From Rhizobiaceae bacterium (lineage in GTDB: Bacteria; Pseudomonadota; Alphaproteobacteria; Rhizobiales; Rhizobiaceae), in NCBI GenBank assembly GCA_019635795.1, contig JAHBYV010000005.1, positions 62,001-126,000 of the forward strand: a DNA stretch of 64,000 bases, given 5' to 3'. The notes beneath the pieces are model-generated. The model did not search any database. It was not told the origin of the DNA and saw only the letters and a list, made by a program, of their open reading frames with translations. The position numbers and the translations under genes were made by a program. This document shows positions 1 to 8,296 of this stretch, piece after piece. Positions within the stretch are counted from its first letter, which is position 1. Every line of letters starts with the position of its first letter.

Positions 1-361
1 GTGGACGGGACTGAAAATAGGCGTCGGCTTCCGCATCGGTGACAATTTCGACATTTCCTCTGACGCGAACCTGCCTGCGCAATGATTTCCAGTGGAAACA
101 CAAAGCAGCCTTGCGGCTTGCGAGGATTTCGCGACCCTTTGCGCTTTCAAAATTCGTGTAGAAAACGAATCCCCGCTCATCGAGGCCTTTCAGCAGAACC
201 ATGCGAACATCTGGCAGCCCATCCGGGTCCACCGTCGCCAGCGCCATCGCGTTCGGGTCATTCGGTTCGCTTGAACCTGCGTCTTCCAGCCACTGCCGAA
301 ACAGGTTAAAAGGATCAGATTGCTCTGTGAAGTCACTTGTTGTTAAGGATGGTTCGCTCAT
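1..361 (-). CDS. pdxH: Pyridoxamine 5'-phosphate oxidase, N-terminal part (runs off the window start)
   Basis: The minus-strand frame opening at the ATG at 361 reads without a stop to base 1 and gives about 120 residues of a PdxH-type flavoprotein. Such enzymes use FMN to oxidise pyridoxine/pyridoxamine 5'-phosphate to pyridoxal 5'-phosphate in the cytosol. Recognisable parts are the N-terminal segment [13 protein letters not shown], the core strand [20 protein letters not shown] and the FMN-binding stretch [13 protein letters not shown]. The C-terminal half lies outside the window. An AAGGA element 7-11 bases before the ATG is a reasonable ribosome binding site. It is transcribed away from the lipoprotein gene that follows, so 362-413 must hold promoters for both directions. 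Confidence 0.9.
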   Translation of the reverse strand, partial: MSEPSLTTSDFTEQSDPFNLFRQWLEDAGSSEPNDPNAMALATVDPDGLPDVRMVLLKGLDERGFVFYTNFESAKGREILASRKAALCFHWKSLRRQVRVRGNVEIVTDAEADAYFQSRP

Positions 362-413
362 AAATGATCCTTGAGGGACGTTATATTTGGGAGTTTGCCG
401 ATTGGCGCGGTTG

Positions 414-869
414 ATGCAAGCACCACGCCCCGACATCGATGTGATGCCAGCAAAGCGCCGAGCCGGCTTTGCAATGTTCATGCTGTTGGGAATGTTAACT
501 GCCGGTTGCTCAACTTCCATGCTGGGGTTGGGCGGCAAGGATGATGTTGACTCCAATCTCGTCACTTCAACAGTAGCGCCCGCTGGTGCGGCCTCGGACG
601 CCGAAACGCAGTCTGATGCGTTGACGGTACGCAATGCAGTTTCTTCCGCTGACCTTTCCGCACTCGATAGCTCGGCCCTTGCCTGGGCAAATGCTGACAC
701 CGGATCGCGTGGCGCAATCAGCGGCTTGACCGAGTTTAATGAGCAGGGCGTAGTTTGCCGCAAGTTCACGACCACGCGTGAGAGATTCGACGGCATAACG
801 CTTTATCAGGGGCGTGCATGCATGATTTCGCCAGGCATCTGGCAAATGACTGCATTTGCACCGACCTGA
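414..869 (+). CDS. RT0821/Lpp0805-family surface lipoprotein
   Basis: The protein is a small exported lipoprotein. A basic start (MPAKRR) is followed by a hydrophobic stretch and the lipobox LTAGC, so the mature protein should begin at a lipidated cysteine. The C-terminal part ([18 protein letters not shown], then [12 protein letters not shown] and [12 protein letters not shown]) matches my recollection of the RT0821/Lpp0805 (COG4520) surface proteins of alphaproteobacteria, whose function is not known. The start is uncertain. A TTG at 387 follows a GAGGG element, ATGs exist at 414 and 444, and the 444 start gives the most typical lipoprotein signal of 21 residues. It stands alone between the divergent pdxH and the DnaJ gene. 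Confidence 0.7.
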   Translation: MQAPRPDIDVMPAKRRAGFAMFMLLGMLTAGCSTSMLGLGGKDDVDSNLVTSTVAPAGAASDAETQSDALTVRNAVSSADLSALDSSALAWANADTGSRGAISGLTEFNEQGVVCRKFTTTRERFDGITLYQGRACMISPGIWQMTAFAPT

Positions 870-956
870 GGATTGTCGCCTCTGGAATTTCGATCCGTCG
901 CACCGCATATTACCAATCGAGAATACAAATCCCTTTGAAAGGTTGGAAAAGAGACA

Positions 957-1877
957 GTGCGCGACCCTTATGAGGTTTTGGGTGTACCAAGGACAGCGTC
1001 TGAAAAGGACATAAAGTCGGCCTTCAGAAAGCTAGCCAAGAAATACCACCCCGACCAAAATCCCGACGATCCAAAGGCCAAGGATAATTTCGCAGCCGCA
1101 AATCAGGCTTATGAAATCCTTGGCGACGAGAAGCAGCGGGCGGCCTTCGATCGCGGAGAGATCGGGCCGGACGGAAAGCCTGCTTTTCACGGCTTTGAAG
1201 GCGCTGGTGGTGCAGACCCGTTTGCGGCTTTTCGCCAGCGGGGCGGAGACTCACATTTCGAGTTTCGCTCTGGTGGCGGGCAATTTGGTGGCGGCGGAAA
1301 CGCAGATGATATCTTCAGCCAGATATTTGGCGATGCATTTGCCGGACGCGGTGCGCAACAGGGCGCGAGACCGCGCAGGGCAGTGAAGGGCGATGACGTT
1401 TCGGCTACACTCGATATTTCTGTTGAGGAAATGGCAACGGCCGCACGCGTCAATGCTATTTTTCCTGACGGCAGAAAGCTGGCGGTCAAATTGCCCGCAT
1501 TCGTTGAAGATGGGCAAACGATTCGGTTGAAGGGTCAGGGGCAGGATGGCCCCGGCGGCAGGGGCGATGCGCTTGTCAAAATCAGGCTGCGGAGCCACCC
1601 GCGCTACCGTGTCGAAGGACGCGATCTGCATGTTGATCTTCCAGTCTCCTTGCAGGACGCAGTTCTCGGCGCGACTGTCACGGTCGAAACGCCGCACGGC
1701 AAACTGGCTGTGAAGGTTCCGGGCTGGTCAAGCTCTGACAAGATCATGCGCTTGAAAGGCAAAGGCTTGCCGCTGAAGAACGGCGGCCACGGCGATCTTT
1801 ACGCGCATGTCCGCATTATGTTGCCCGCTACAGGCGATCCCGAAATAGAAGCAATCATGCGAGCCCGTCGCGGATAG
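957..1877 (+). CDS. DnaJ-class co-chaperone without zinc finger (CbpA-like)
   Basis: A J-domain protein that should stimulate the ATPase of DnaK. Residues 3-68 form a complete J domain with the HPD tripeptide ([11 protein letters not shown]). A glycine/phenylalanine-rich linker spans about residues 75-130, and two C-terminal substrate-binding beta domains follow (about 140-300). The four CxxCxGxG zinc repeats of true DnaJ are absent, so this is a type II/CbpA-like co-chaperone and not the housekeeping DnaJ. The length of 306 residues is usual for this class. Translation starts at GTG, preceded by GGAAAAGAG at the right distance. Confidence 0.9.
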   Translation: MRDPYEVLGVPRTASEKDIKSAFRKLAKKYHPDQNPDDPKAKDNFAAANQAYEILGDEKQRAAFDRGEIGPDGKPAFHGFEGAGGADPFAAFRQRGGDSHFEFRSGGGQFGGGGNADDIFSQIFGDAFAGRGAQQGARPRRAVKGDDVSATLDISVEEMATAARVNAIFPDGRKLAVKLPAFVEDGQTIRLKGQGQDGPGGRGDALVKIRLRSHPRYRVEGRDLHVDLPVSLQDAVLGATVTVETPHGKLAVKVPGWSSSDKIMRLKGKGLPLKNGGHGDLYAHVRIMLPATGDPEIEAIMRARRG

Positions 1878-1964
1878 GACTTGTTCTGGCTTTGTGTGCT
1901 TGAAGCTGGCTTGTGCCTGTGCGATAGGCAGCCTTGATCCGCAACCAGTCTGGAGTCTCTTGAA

Positions 1965-2783
1965 ATGGCAGCAGGACAAGGCCTGATGGCCGGCAAGCGC
2001 GGCCTTATTCTTGGCGTCGCCAACAATCGCTCTATTGCTTACGGCATAGCCAAGGCATGTATCGGGCAGGGCGCCGAAGTTGCGCTTACCTATCAGGGCG
2101 AACAGTTTCGCAAGCGCGTGGAGCCGTTGGCAGAAGAACTGGGGGCAGAACTTGCCGGGCATTGCGATGTAACCGATGAGGCCAGCCTCAATGCCGTGTT
2201 CGACGGGATCAAGGCCAAATGGGGAAAGCTGGACTTTCTGGTTCACGCCATTGCCTTTTCCAACAAGGAAGAGCTTGACGGCCGCTACGTCGATACAACG
2301 CGCGACAATTTCCTGATGACGATGGATATTTCGGTGTTCTCGTTCACCACCATCGCCCGGCGCGCCGAAGAATTGATGTCGGACGGCGGATCATTGTTGA
2401 CGCTGACCTATTACGGTGCCGAAAAGGTTATGCCGCATTACAACGTCATGGGCGTTGCCAAGGCCGCGCTGGAGGCGAGCGTGCGCTATCTGGCTGTCGA
2501 TCTTGGCGCAAAGAATATTCGGGTGAATGCGATTTCTGCGGGTCCGATCAAGACCCTTGCGGCCTCGGGTATTGGTGATTTCCGCTATATTCTCAAGTGG
2601 AACGAATATAACGCGCCACTCAAGCGCACGGTATCGGTTGAAGAAGTGGGTGATGCTGGCCTTTACCTGCTTTCGGATCTTTCGCGCGGTGTGACGGGCG
2701 AGGTTCATCACGTTGACTCCGGCTACCATGTCGTGGGCATGAAGGCAGTAGACGCGCCGGATATTTCGGTCGTCAAGGAGTGA
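1965..2783 (+). CDS. fabI: Enoyl-[acyl-carrier-protein] reductase FabI
   Basis: FabI reduces trans-2-enoyl-ACP in the last step of each fatty-acid elongation cycle, using NADH. The sequence is a short-chain dehydrogenase fold of 272 residues. The nucleotide-binding stretch GVANNRSIAYGIAK is near residue 17-30 in the divergent form typical of FabI. The catalytic signature is Y159-x6-K166 (YNVMGVAK), with the additional conserved tyrosines at 149-150. The substrate-loop region IKTLAASGI follows. This is the target family of triclosan and diazaborines. GGAG lies 9 bases upstream of the ATG. The next gene starts only 18 bases downstream, so the two are probably co-transcribed. Confidence 0.95.
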   Translation: MAAGQGLMAGKRGLILGVANNRSIAYGIAKACIGQGAEVALTYQGEQFRKRVEPLAEELGAELAGHCDVTDEASLNAVFDGIKAKWGKLDFLVHAIAFSNKEELDGRYVDTTRDNFLMTMDISVFSFTTIARRAEELMSDGGSLLTLTYYGAEKVMPHYNVMGVAKAALEASVRYLAVDLGAKNIRVNAISAGPIKTLAASGIGDFRYILKWNEYNAPLKRTVSVEEVGDAGLYLLSDLSRGVTGEVHHVDSGYHVVGMKAVDAPDISVVKE

Positions 2784-2801
2784 CGAGAGGCTGATTGAAA
2801 A

Positions 2802-3401
2802 TTGCCTGAGAATGCAAAGCCGCTGGTCTATTTTGTGCGCCACGGCCAGACCGATTGGAATGCTGAGGGTCGATTTCAGGGACAGAACGAAGTCGACCTG
2901 AACAGCACCGGGCGCAAGCAGGCGGATCGGAATGGCAAGCTGCTGCACGAGCTGATCGGTTCGCCGGACGACTTTGATTTCGTTGCAAGCCCGATGCGGC
3001 GCACTGTGGAAACGATGCAGCGAATTCGTGCTGCTATGGATTTGGACCCCGACGCGTTCAGAACTGATGACAGGCTGGTTGAAGTGCACTTCGGTGACTG
3101 GCAAGGCCATCGCCTTGCAGATTTGAAACGCCTCGCTCCCGATGTGTTTCAGAAGCGACGCCTCGATAAGTGGAACACCGTGCCGCCGGGTCTGGGCGCA
3201 GAAAGCTACCAGATGCTTTTGAGCCGTATGAAGCCATGGTTTGACGAACTGAATCGCCAGACCGTTTGCGTTGCGCATGGCGGAACATTGCGTGCCGTGT
3301 TTCGGCTGGCCGGAGGGCTTGACGAATCGGAGGCCGCGCATCTGGCCATTCCGCAAGATCAGGTGCTGCGTTTCTCGGAAGGTGTGCTGGAGTGGCTCTA
3401 G
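2802..3401 (+). CDS. Histidine phosphatase (phosphoglycerate mutase-like) family protein
   Basis: A 199-residue member of the histidine phosphatase superfamily, cytosolic by sequence. The catalytic RHG motif sits at the start (YFVRHGQTDWN, histidine near residue 15). The conserved acid region VEVHFGDWQG and the second histidine (CVAHGGTLRAV) complete the active site. Substrates vary in this family (phosphosugars, nucleotides, cofactors such as alpha-ribazole phosphate), and nothing here fixes the substrate. It starts at TTG after GAGAGG, 18 bases after fabI, which suggests one transcript. The neighbouring DUF1344 gene faces it tail to tail 6 bases away. Confidence 0.85.
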   Translation: MPENAKPLVYFVRHGQTDWNAEGRFQGQNEVDLNSTGRKQADRNGKLLHELIGSPDDFDFVASPMRRTVETMQRIRAAMDLDPDAFRTDDRLVEVHFGDWQGHRLADLKRLAPDVFQKRRLDKWNTVPPGLGAESYQMLLSRMKPWFDELNRQTVCVAHGGTLRAVFRLAGGLDESEAAHLAIPQDQVLRFSEGVLEWL

Positions 3402-3407
3402 CCAGAA

Positions 3408-3653
3408 TTACTCGGGCAGTTGCATGTCCGCGATAAGGTTTTCGCCATCAACCTTGTCATAGGACAGAACGATGTCCATGCCTTCCTTCAGAGAAGCGAC
3501 GTCGAACTCTCCCGGAAGCTTGTAGGTTTTGCCATCGCTCAACGTAATCGTACCCTTTTCGGCATCAATTTTGGTGATTTCGCCTTCGGTATCGGCGGCG
3601 AAAGCAACAGTGGCGGAAAGAAGGGCAGCGGTGAGCGTCAAAACAAGGCGCAT
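3408..3653 (-). CDS. DUF1344 small exported protein
   Basis: An 81-residue secreted protein of unknown function. A cleavable signal peptide (MRLVLTLTAALLSATVAFAA) is followed by a small beta-rich domain starting at EGEITKIDAEKGTITLSDGK, the pattern of the DUF1344 family common in Hyphomicrobiales. I prefer the ATG at 3653 because GGAAGAG lies at the right distance and the signal peptide then begins with MR. An upstream in-frame ATG at 3668 would add five residues. It probably acts in the periplasm. It is convergent with the phosphatase gene and divergent from aroC. Confidence 0.75.
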   Translation of the reverse strand: MRLVLTLTAALLSATVAFAADTEGEITKIDAEKGTITLSDGKTYKLPGEFDVASLKEGMDIVLSYDKVDGENLIADMQLPE

Positions 3654-3756
3654 TGAACTCTCTTCCATTATTTTTGGGGCGTGATTCTTACGTTAAGCTA
3701 ATATTACAAATGTGTCAGAAATTCCGCCTGCGGCCAATTCACAAATCATGCGCCGT

Positions 3757-3785
3757 TTGACCGCAGTGGAAAACCTCAATAGAAG
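3757..3785 (+). promoter_or_regulatory. Candidate sigma70-type promoter of aroC
   Basis: TTGACC at 3757-3762 and TAGAAG at 3780-3785 are separated by exactly 17 bases and lie 31 bases before the aroC start. The match to the vegetative consensus is 5/6 and 4/6. An inverted repeat, CGCCGTTT at 3751-3758 and AAACGGCG at 3792-3799, brackets it. Confidence 0.4.
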
Positions 3786-3816
3786 GCCCGTAAACGGCGT
3801 ACGGCAATAATATCCC

Positions 3817-4917
3817 ATGTCTCACAATACATTTGGCCATCTTTTTCGCGTGACCACCTGGGGCGAGAGCCACGGACCTGCTTTGGGCTGCGTCGTGGAT
3901 GGTTGTCCGCCCGGAATACGGTTCACGCGGGAGGAGATTCAGGCCGAGCTGGATCGTCGCAGGCCCGGCCAATCGCGCTTTGTCACGCAGCGCCGCGAGC
4001 CTGATGAAGTCAAGGTGCTTTCCGGCGTGGTGCTCGACGATGACGGCCAGACAATGATCACCACGGGTACCCCTGTTTCTATGTTGATCGAGAATGTTGA
4101 CCAACGCTCGAAGGACTATGGAGAAATTGCCCGCCAGTTTCGGCCTGGCCATGCAGACTACACATATGACATGAAATATGGCCTGCGCGATCACCGCGGC
4201 GGTGGACGTTCCTCGGCGCGCGAAACGGCGGCCAGAGTGGCGGCCGGTGCGTTGGCGCGAAAGGTTGTGCCGGGTCTGGTCGTTCGCGGCGCGCTCATTT
4301 CTATGGGTGAAAAATCAATCGACCGGGCAAACTGGAACTGGAATTTCGTGGAGGATGCCGAAAATCCATTCTTCACGCCCGACGCCCAGTCGGTCTCCGT
4401 TTTTGCAGACTATCTCGACGCGATCCGCAAATCCGGCTCCTCTGTCGGCGCGGTCATTGAAATTGTTGCCGAAGGCGTTCCGGCAGGTCTTGGCGCTCCG
4501 ATCTATGCCAAGCTGGATCAGGACATTGCGTCCGGGCTCATGTCGATCAATGCCGTGAAAGGCGTTGAAATCGGCAATGGCTTTGAAGCCGCGCGCATAA
4601 CCGGCGAACAGAATGCTGATGAAATGCGGATCGGCAATGATGGCAATCCGATATTCCTGTCCAACAATGCAGGCGGTATTCTTGGCGGAATATCGACGGG
4701 TCAGCCAATTGTCGCGCGTTTTGCGGTCAAGCCGACTTCTTCAATTCTAACGCCCCGCCGTTCCATTGATAAGGACGGCAGGGAAGTGGACGTTGTAACG
4801 AAGGGGCGCCACGATCCTTGCGTTGGTATCCGCGCCGTGCCAATCGGCGAGGCAATGGTGGCCTGCGCTATCGCTGACCATTATCTGCGCCATCGCGGCC
4901 AAACCGGTCGCGTCTAA
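3817..4917 (+). CDS. aroC: Chorismate synthase
   Basis: AroC converts 5-enolpyruvylshikimate 3-phosphate to chorismate, the last common step toward aromatic amino acids and folate. It needs reduced FMN. The 366-residue sequence carries the family signatures: the N-terminal [14 protein letters not shown] with its active-site histidine, the central [14 protein letters not shown] followed by [18 protein letters not shown], and the C-terminal [17 protein letters not shown]. The length is normal. The start ATG lacks a clear Shine-Dalgarno element. ribB follows 15 bases downstream in the same direction. Confidence 0.97.
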   Translation: MSHNTFGHLFRVTTWGESHGPALGCVVDGCPPGIRFTREEIQAELDRRRPGQSRFVTQRREPDEVKVLSGVVLDDDGQTMITTGTPVSMLIENVDQRSKDYGEIARQFRPGHADYTYDMKYGLRDHRGGGRSSARETAARVAAGALARKVVPGLVVRGALISMGEKSIDRANWNWNFVEDAENPFFTPDAQSVSVFADYLDAIRKSGSSVGAVIEIVAEGVPAGLGAPIYAKLDQDIASGLMSINAVKGVEIGNGFEAARITGEQNADEMRIGNDGNPIFLSNNAGGILGGISTGQPIVARFAVKPTSSILTPRRSIDKDGREVDVVTKGRHDPCVGIRAVPIGEAMVACAIADHYLRHRGQTGRV

Positions 4918-4931
4918 TTCGGGAAGCACCC

Positions 4932-6029
4932 ATGTCATACGATCAGAAGAATGTCGTTGAAGCCTTGCGCGCTTTTGAGCGTGGCGAGATCGTTGTCGTG
5001 ATGGACGATGATGGGCGTGAAAATGAAGGCGACCTGATTGTTGCTGCGGTTCATTGTACGCCCGAAAAAATGGCGTTTATCGTGCGCCACACCTCAGGCA
5101 TTGTTTGTGCGCCAATGACGCGCGAAGATGCGCGCAGGTTGAACCTGACACCGATGGTCGCCGAAAACGATTCAGCCTATACGACGGCCTTCACAGTGAG
5201 CGTGGATTTCAAGCACGGCACGACAACGGGCATATCGGCGGACGACCGCACCCTGACGGTGCGCAATCTGGCGAACGGAAATGCAGGTGCGCGCGACTTT
5301 GTGCGTCCCGGCCATATCTTCCCGCTCATTGCCCGCGAGGGTGGAGTGCTGATGCGTTCAGGCCATACGGAAGCCGCGATAGACCTTTGCAAACTGGCTG
5401 GTCTGCCGCCGGTCGGCGTGATCTGCGAGCTTGTAAACGATGACGGAACGGTCACGCGCGGCCCGCAGGTTGTTGAGTTCGCGCGCAAGCATGGTCTTCA
5501 CCTTGTATCTGTGGCTGACCTGATTTCGTATCGCCAGCGGCAGGAGACATTGGTCGAACGCGTGGATATGTTCGACATTGAAACGCAGGCGGGCAAAGCA
5601 AAGGCCTATTCCTACACCTTGCCGTGGGACCCCATGCAGCACCTCGCCATTGTTTTTGGCGATATTCGCGACGGCGAAAATGTGCCGGTGCGCCTGCACC
5701 CCGGAAATGTCGTGAGTGATGTTTTCAGCCGCAGCCAGCCGCTCGATGCGATTATGGAAATGATCGCGCAAAGGGGCAGAGGCGTGATTGTCTATTTGCG
5801 GGAAGGTTCAGTCGGCGTAGGCAGGGGCGGTCGTGGCCGTGCGCCGGGGGATCCTGAAGGGCATGAAGAGGCACAGTTGCGCGAGAATGAGTGGCGTGAA
5901 ATCGGCCTTGGCGCGCAGATATTGAAGGATCTGGGAATCAGCTCAATCGAGCTGTTTGCCTCACGCGAGCGGCACTACGTCGGACTTGAAGGGTTTGGCA
6001 TACGTATCGTGAGAACAGAAATTCTCTGA
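4932..6029 (+). CDS. ribB: 3,4-dihydroxy-2-butanone 4-phosphate synthase with degenerate RibA-like C-terminal domain
   Basis: The N-terminal domain (residues about 1-205) is a RibB that makes the four-carbon riboflavin precursor from ribulose 5-phosphate. The acidic metal/substrate motif DDDGRENEGD is at residues 25-34, and GHTEAAIDLCKLAGL is the second signature. The C-terminal domain (about 206-365) has the fold of GTP cyclohydrolase II, but where RibA has three zinc cysteines (CLTGDVFGSxRCDCG) this protein reads NVVSDVFSRSQPLDA, with none of them. It should therefore lack cyclohydrolase activity, the arrangement described as RibBX. It lies 15 bases after aroC, leaving no space for an FMN riboswitch. 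Confidence 0.92.
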   Translation: MSYDQKNVVEALRAFERGEIVVVMDDDGRENEGDLIVAAVHCTPEKMAFIVRHTSGIVCAPMTREDARRLNLTPMVAENDSAYTTAFTVSVDFKHGTTTGISADDRTLTVRNLANGNAGARDFVRPGHIFPLIAREGGVLMRSGHTEAAIDLCKLAGLPPVGVICELVNDDGTVTRGPQVVEFARKHGLHLVSVADLISYRQRQETLVERVDMFDIETQAGKAKAYSYTLPWDPMQHLAIVFGDIRDGENVPVRLHPGNVVSDVFSRSQPLDAIMEMIAQRGRGVIVYLREGSVGVGRGGRGRAPGDPEGHEEAQLRENEWREIGLGAQILKDLGISSIELFASRERHYVGLEGFGIRIVRTEIL

Positions 6030-6081
6030 AAAACACCGCTTATGCGTGGCATGGCAGCCTTTGGAAGCCTATGTTAGCTCC

Positions 6082-7011
6082 ATGACCACCCGCCTTTATA
6101 CGCATCCGATTTATCTGGAGCATCTGACGCCGAGCGGCCATCCGGAGCGCCCTGATCGCATTCGAGCAATCGAGGCGCATCTGGAAGATCTGGGTTATGA
6201 AGACCTGGACCGGCAACAGGCTCCGCCGGGCGACGAATCTTCTATTCTCCTCGCGCATCCTGAAACGCATCTGGAAGCAGTTCGGCGCAAGATTCCCGAC
6301 GAAGGCACGGTCCAGATTGAAGATGACACCTATGCCAGCCCCAAGACATGGGAAGCGGCTCTCACCGCCATCGGCGCAGCCACTGCCGCAGTCGATGACG
6401 TGTTTTCCGGTACGGTCGATAATGTATTTGTTGCAGCGCGCCCACCAGGACATCACGCGGAAAAGACCAAGGAAATGGGCTTTTGCCTGTTTAACAATGC
6501 GGCGATAGCTGCGCGCCATGCGCAAAAGCAGCACGGTGCGACGCGCGTTGCGATCATGGATTGGGACGTGCATCACGGAAACGGGACTCAGGACATTTTC
6601 TGGGATGATCCGTCCGTGCTCTATCTTTCAACGCATCAATTGCCGCTTTACCCCGGCACGGGTGCGAAACATGAAACCGGCGTGAAGGGAAATATCGTCA
6701 ATGCACCGCTTGCGCCCGACAGTGGCAGCGACCTGTTTCGGGAAGCCATGCGGGCTCGAATCATTCCGGCCATTCGCAATTTCGCCCCCGATCTCTTGAT
6801 AATCTCGGCGGGGTTCGACGCGCACCACCGCGATCCGCTGGCGCAAATCAACCTGACTGAAGACGATTTCGATTGGGCAACCGGACAAATGATGGGCCTT
6901 GCCGAACGGCACTGCAACAACAGGCTAGTGAGCTTGCTGGAAGGTGGCTACGATCTGCAAGGGTTGGCATTTTCAGTTGGCGTGCATGTAAAGCGGCTGA
7001 TGAAGGGATAG
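6082..7011 (+). CDS. Histone deacetylase/acetoin-utilization family deacetylase
   Basis: A 309-residue zinc amidohydrolase of the arginase/deacetylase fold. Family members remove acetyl groups from acetyl-lysine, acetylpolyamines or other N-acetyl substrates, and the substrate here is unknown. Active-site motifs are the histidine pair (RPPGHHAEKTKEMGFC), the metal ligands in DWDVHHGNGTQD and the distal SAGFDAHHRDPL. The start is chosen at the ATG at 6082 (MTTRLYTHPIYLEH). An in-frame GTG at 6046 would add 12 residues that do not look conserved. xseB follows after 3 bases. Confidence 0.88.
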   Translation: MTTRLYTHPIYLEHLTPSGHPERPDRIRAIEAHLEDLGYEDLDRQQAPPGDESSILLAHPETHLEAVRRKIPDEGTVQIEDDTYASPKTWEAALTAIGAATAAVDDVFSGTVDNVFVAARPPGHHAEKTKEMGFCLFNNAAIAARHAQKQHGATRVAIMDWDVHHGNGTQDIFWDDPSVLYLSTHQLPLYPGTGAKHETGVKGNIVNAPLAPDSGSDLFREAMRARIIPAIRNFAPDLLIISAGFDAHHRDPLAQINLTEDDFDWATGQMMGLAERHCNNRLVSLLEGGYDLQGLAFSVGVHVKRLMKG

Positions 7012-7014
7012 AGT

Positions 7015-7266
7015 ATGACGCAGGAATCCAATCAGGACATCGCCGCAATGAGCTTCGAGCAGGCGCTTGAGGCGTTGGAAAAGATAGTGGATGATCTTGA
7101 GCGCGGCGAGGTGCCGCTGGACCAGTCCATCCGCATATATGAACGCGGCGAGCTGCTGAAAGCGCATTGCGCGCGGCTGCTCAAGGCGGCAGAAGACAAG
7201 GTTGAAAAGATCAGGCTTACGCGTGATGGCAAACCCGCCGGAGCGGAGCCGCTCGACGCGGAGTAA
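7015..7266 (+). CDS. xseB: Exodeoxyribonuclease VII small subunit
   Basis: An 83-residue helical protein with the family core [28 protein letters not shown]. Several XseB chains bind one XseA chain to form the single-strand-specific exonuclease VII that works in mismatch repair and DNA-damage processing. The length is typical. xseA is not in the window. The gene starts 3 bases after the deacetylase stop, so translation is probably coupled. Confidence 0.95.
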   Translation: MTQESNQDIAAMSFEQALEALEKIVDDLERGEVPLDQSIRIYERGELLKAHCARLLKAAEDKVEKIRLTRDGKPAGAEPLDAE

Positions 7267-7296
7267 ACAGGCCCGCGGTATATAAGGGAGAACACC

Positions 7297-8214
7297 ATGA
7301 GCTTCTTTCCCGGTAACGACCCGGCACCCGGCGATGCCTTCGCCTGCGACCAGATCGAACTGATGCTCGTGCCGCGTTCCCATGACATTGGCGGAATGAT
7401 GGTTCGCCGTGCGCTGCCCTCGGCCAGGCGACGCATGGTTGGCCCATTCATCTTTTTTGACCGCATGGGGCCGGCCCTGCTGCGCGGCGATCAGGCATTG
7501 GACGTGAGGCCCCATCCGCATATCGGGCTTTCCACCGTCACCTATCTGTTCGACGGCAATATTCGCCACCGCGATTCGCTCGGCACACAAATGGTGATCC
7601 AGCCCGGCGATGTAAATCTGATGACGGCGGGCCGCGGCATTGTGCATTCGGAGCGCTCTCCGGAGGAATTGCGGGGCAGTCCAATGGCAATTTCCGGCTT
7701 GCAGACATGGCTGACACTGCCGGAACTCAAGGAAGAGATCGCGCCTGTCTTTGAACATACCACAAGGGATAAGCTGCCCGAATTCAGGAGCGACGGCGCG
7801 TCGGGCCGTCTGGTAATCGGTCAACTTGAAGGGTTGGCCGCACCGGTTACCACGCACCATGATACGCTCTACGTTGATGTGCGATTGGATGCAGGCGGAT
7901 CGTTTCGCATACCTGCCGTGGCAGAGGAGCGCGCTATCTATACGCTGGACGGCGAGGTGACGATTGCCGGCGATGTGTTTGCGCCTGACCAGCTTCTGGT
8001 GTTCTGCCCGGGAGACGAAATCGTTGTCTCGTCAGAGCGAGGCGCGCATTTTATGTTGTTCGGCGGTGCCGCAATGGGATCGCCACGTTACATATGGTGG
8101 AATTTCGTTTCTTCCTCGAAGGAACGTATCGAGCAGGCCAAAAATGAATGGAAGACAGGAAAGTTCGACATCGTTCCCGGCGATGAGGAGGAGTTTATTC
8201 CCCTGCCAGAGTAA
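7297..8214 (+). CDS. Pirin family protein
   Basis: A 305-residue bicupin. The iron ligands expected from human pirin are all visible: H73 and H75 (HPHIGLST), H117 and E119 (IVHSER). The C-terminal cupin (residues about 170-290) has no such ligands, which is normal. Bacterial pirins have been linked to quercetinase activity and to modulation of central metabolism, and which role applies here cannot be told. It follows xseB by 30 bases, with AGGGAGAA in the gap as ribosome binding site. Confidence 0.9.
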   Translation: MSFFPGNDPAPGDAFACDQIELMLVPRSHDIGGMMVRRALPSARRRMVGPFIFFDRMGPALLRGDQALDVRPHPHIGLSTVTYLFDGNIRHRDSLGTQMVIQPGDVNLMTAGRGIVHSERSPEELRGSPMAISGLQTWLTLPELKEEIAPVFEHTTRDKLPEFRSDGASGRLVIGQLEGLAAPVTTHHDTLYVDVRLDAGGSFRIPAVAEERAIYTLDGEVTIAGDVFAPDQLLVFCPGDEIVVSSERGAHFMLFGGAAMGSPRYIWWNFVSSSKERIEQAKNEWKTGKFDIVPGDEEEFIPLPE

Positions 8215-8296
8215 GGACGTGGCAATGCTGCGCATTTACTTTGGTTGAAACCAAGCTTATTCCCTTATGGTTTGAAGTGAAAAGACACAGATCCAA

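Noticed and set aside
2391-3356. Minus-strand open frame of 321 codons over fabI and the phosphatase gene
   Set aside because: It spans two well-supported plus-strand genes and shows no protein family features.
4918-4931. FMN riboswitch upstream of ribB
   Set aside because: Only 14 bases separate aroC and ribB, too few for the riboswitch.
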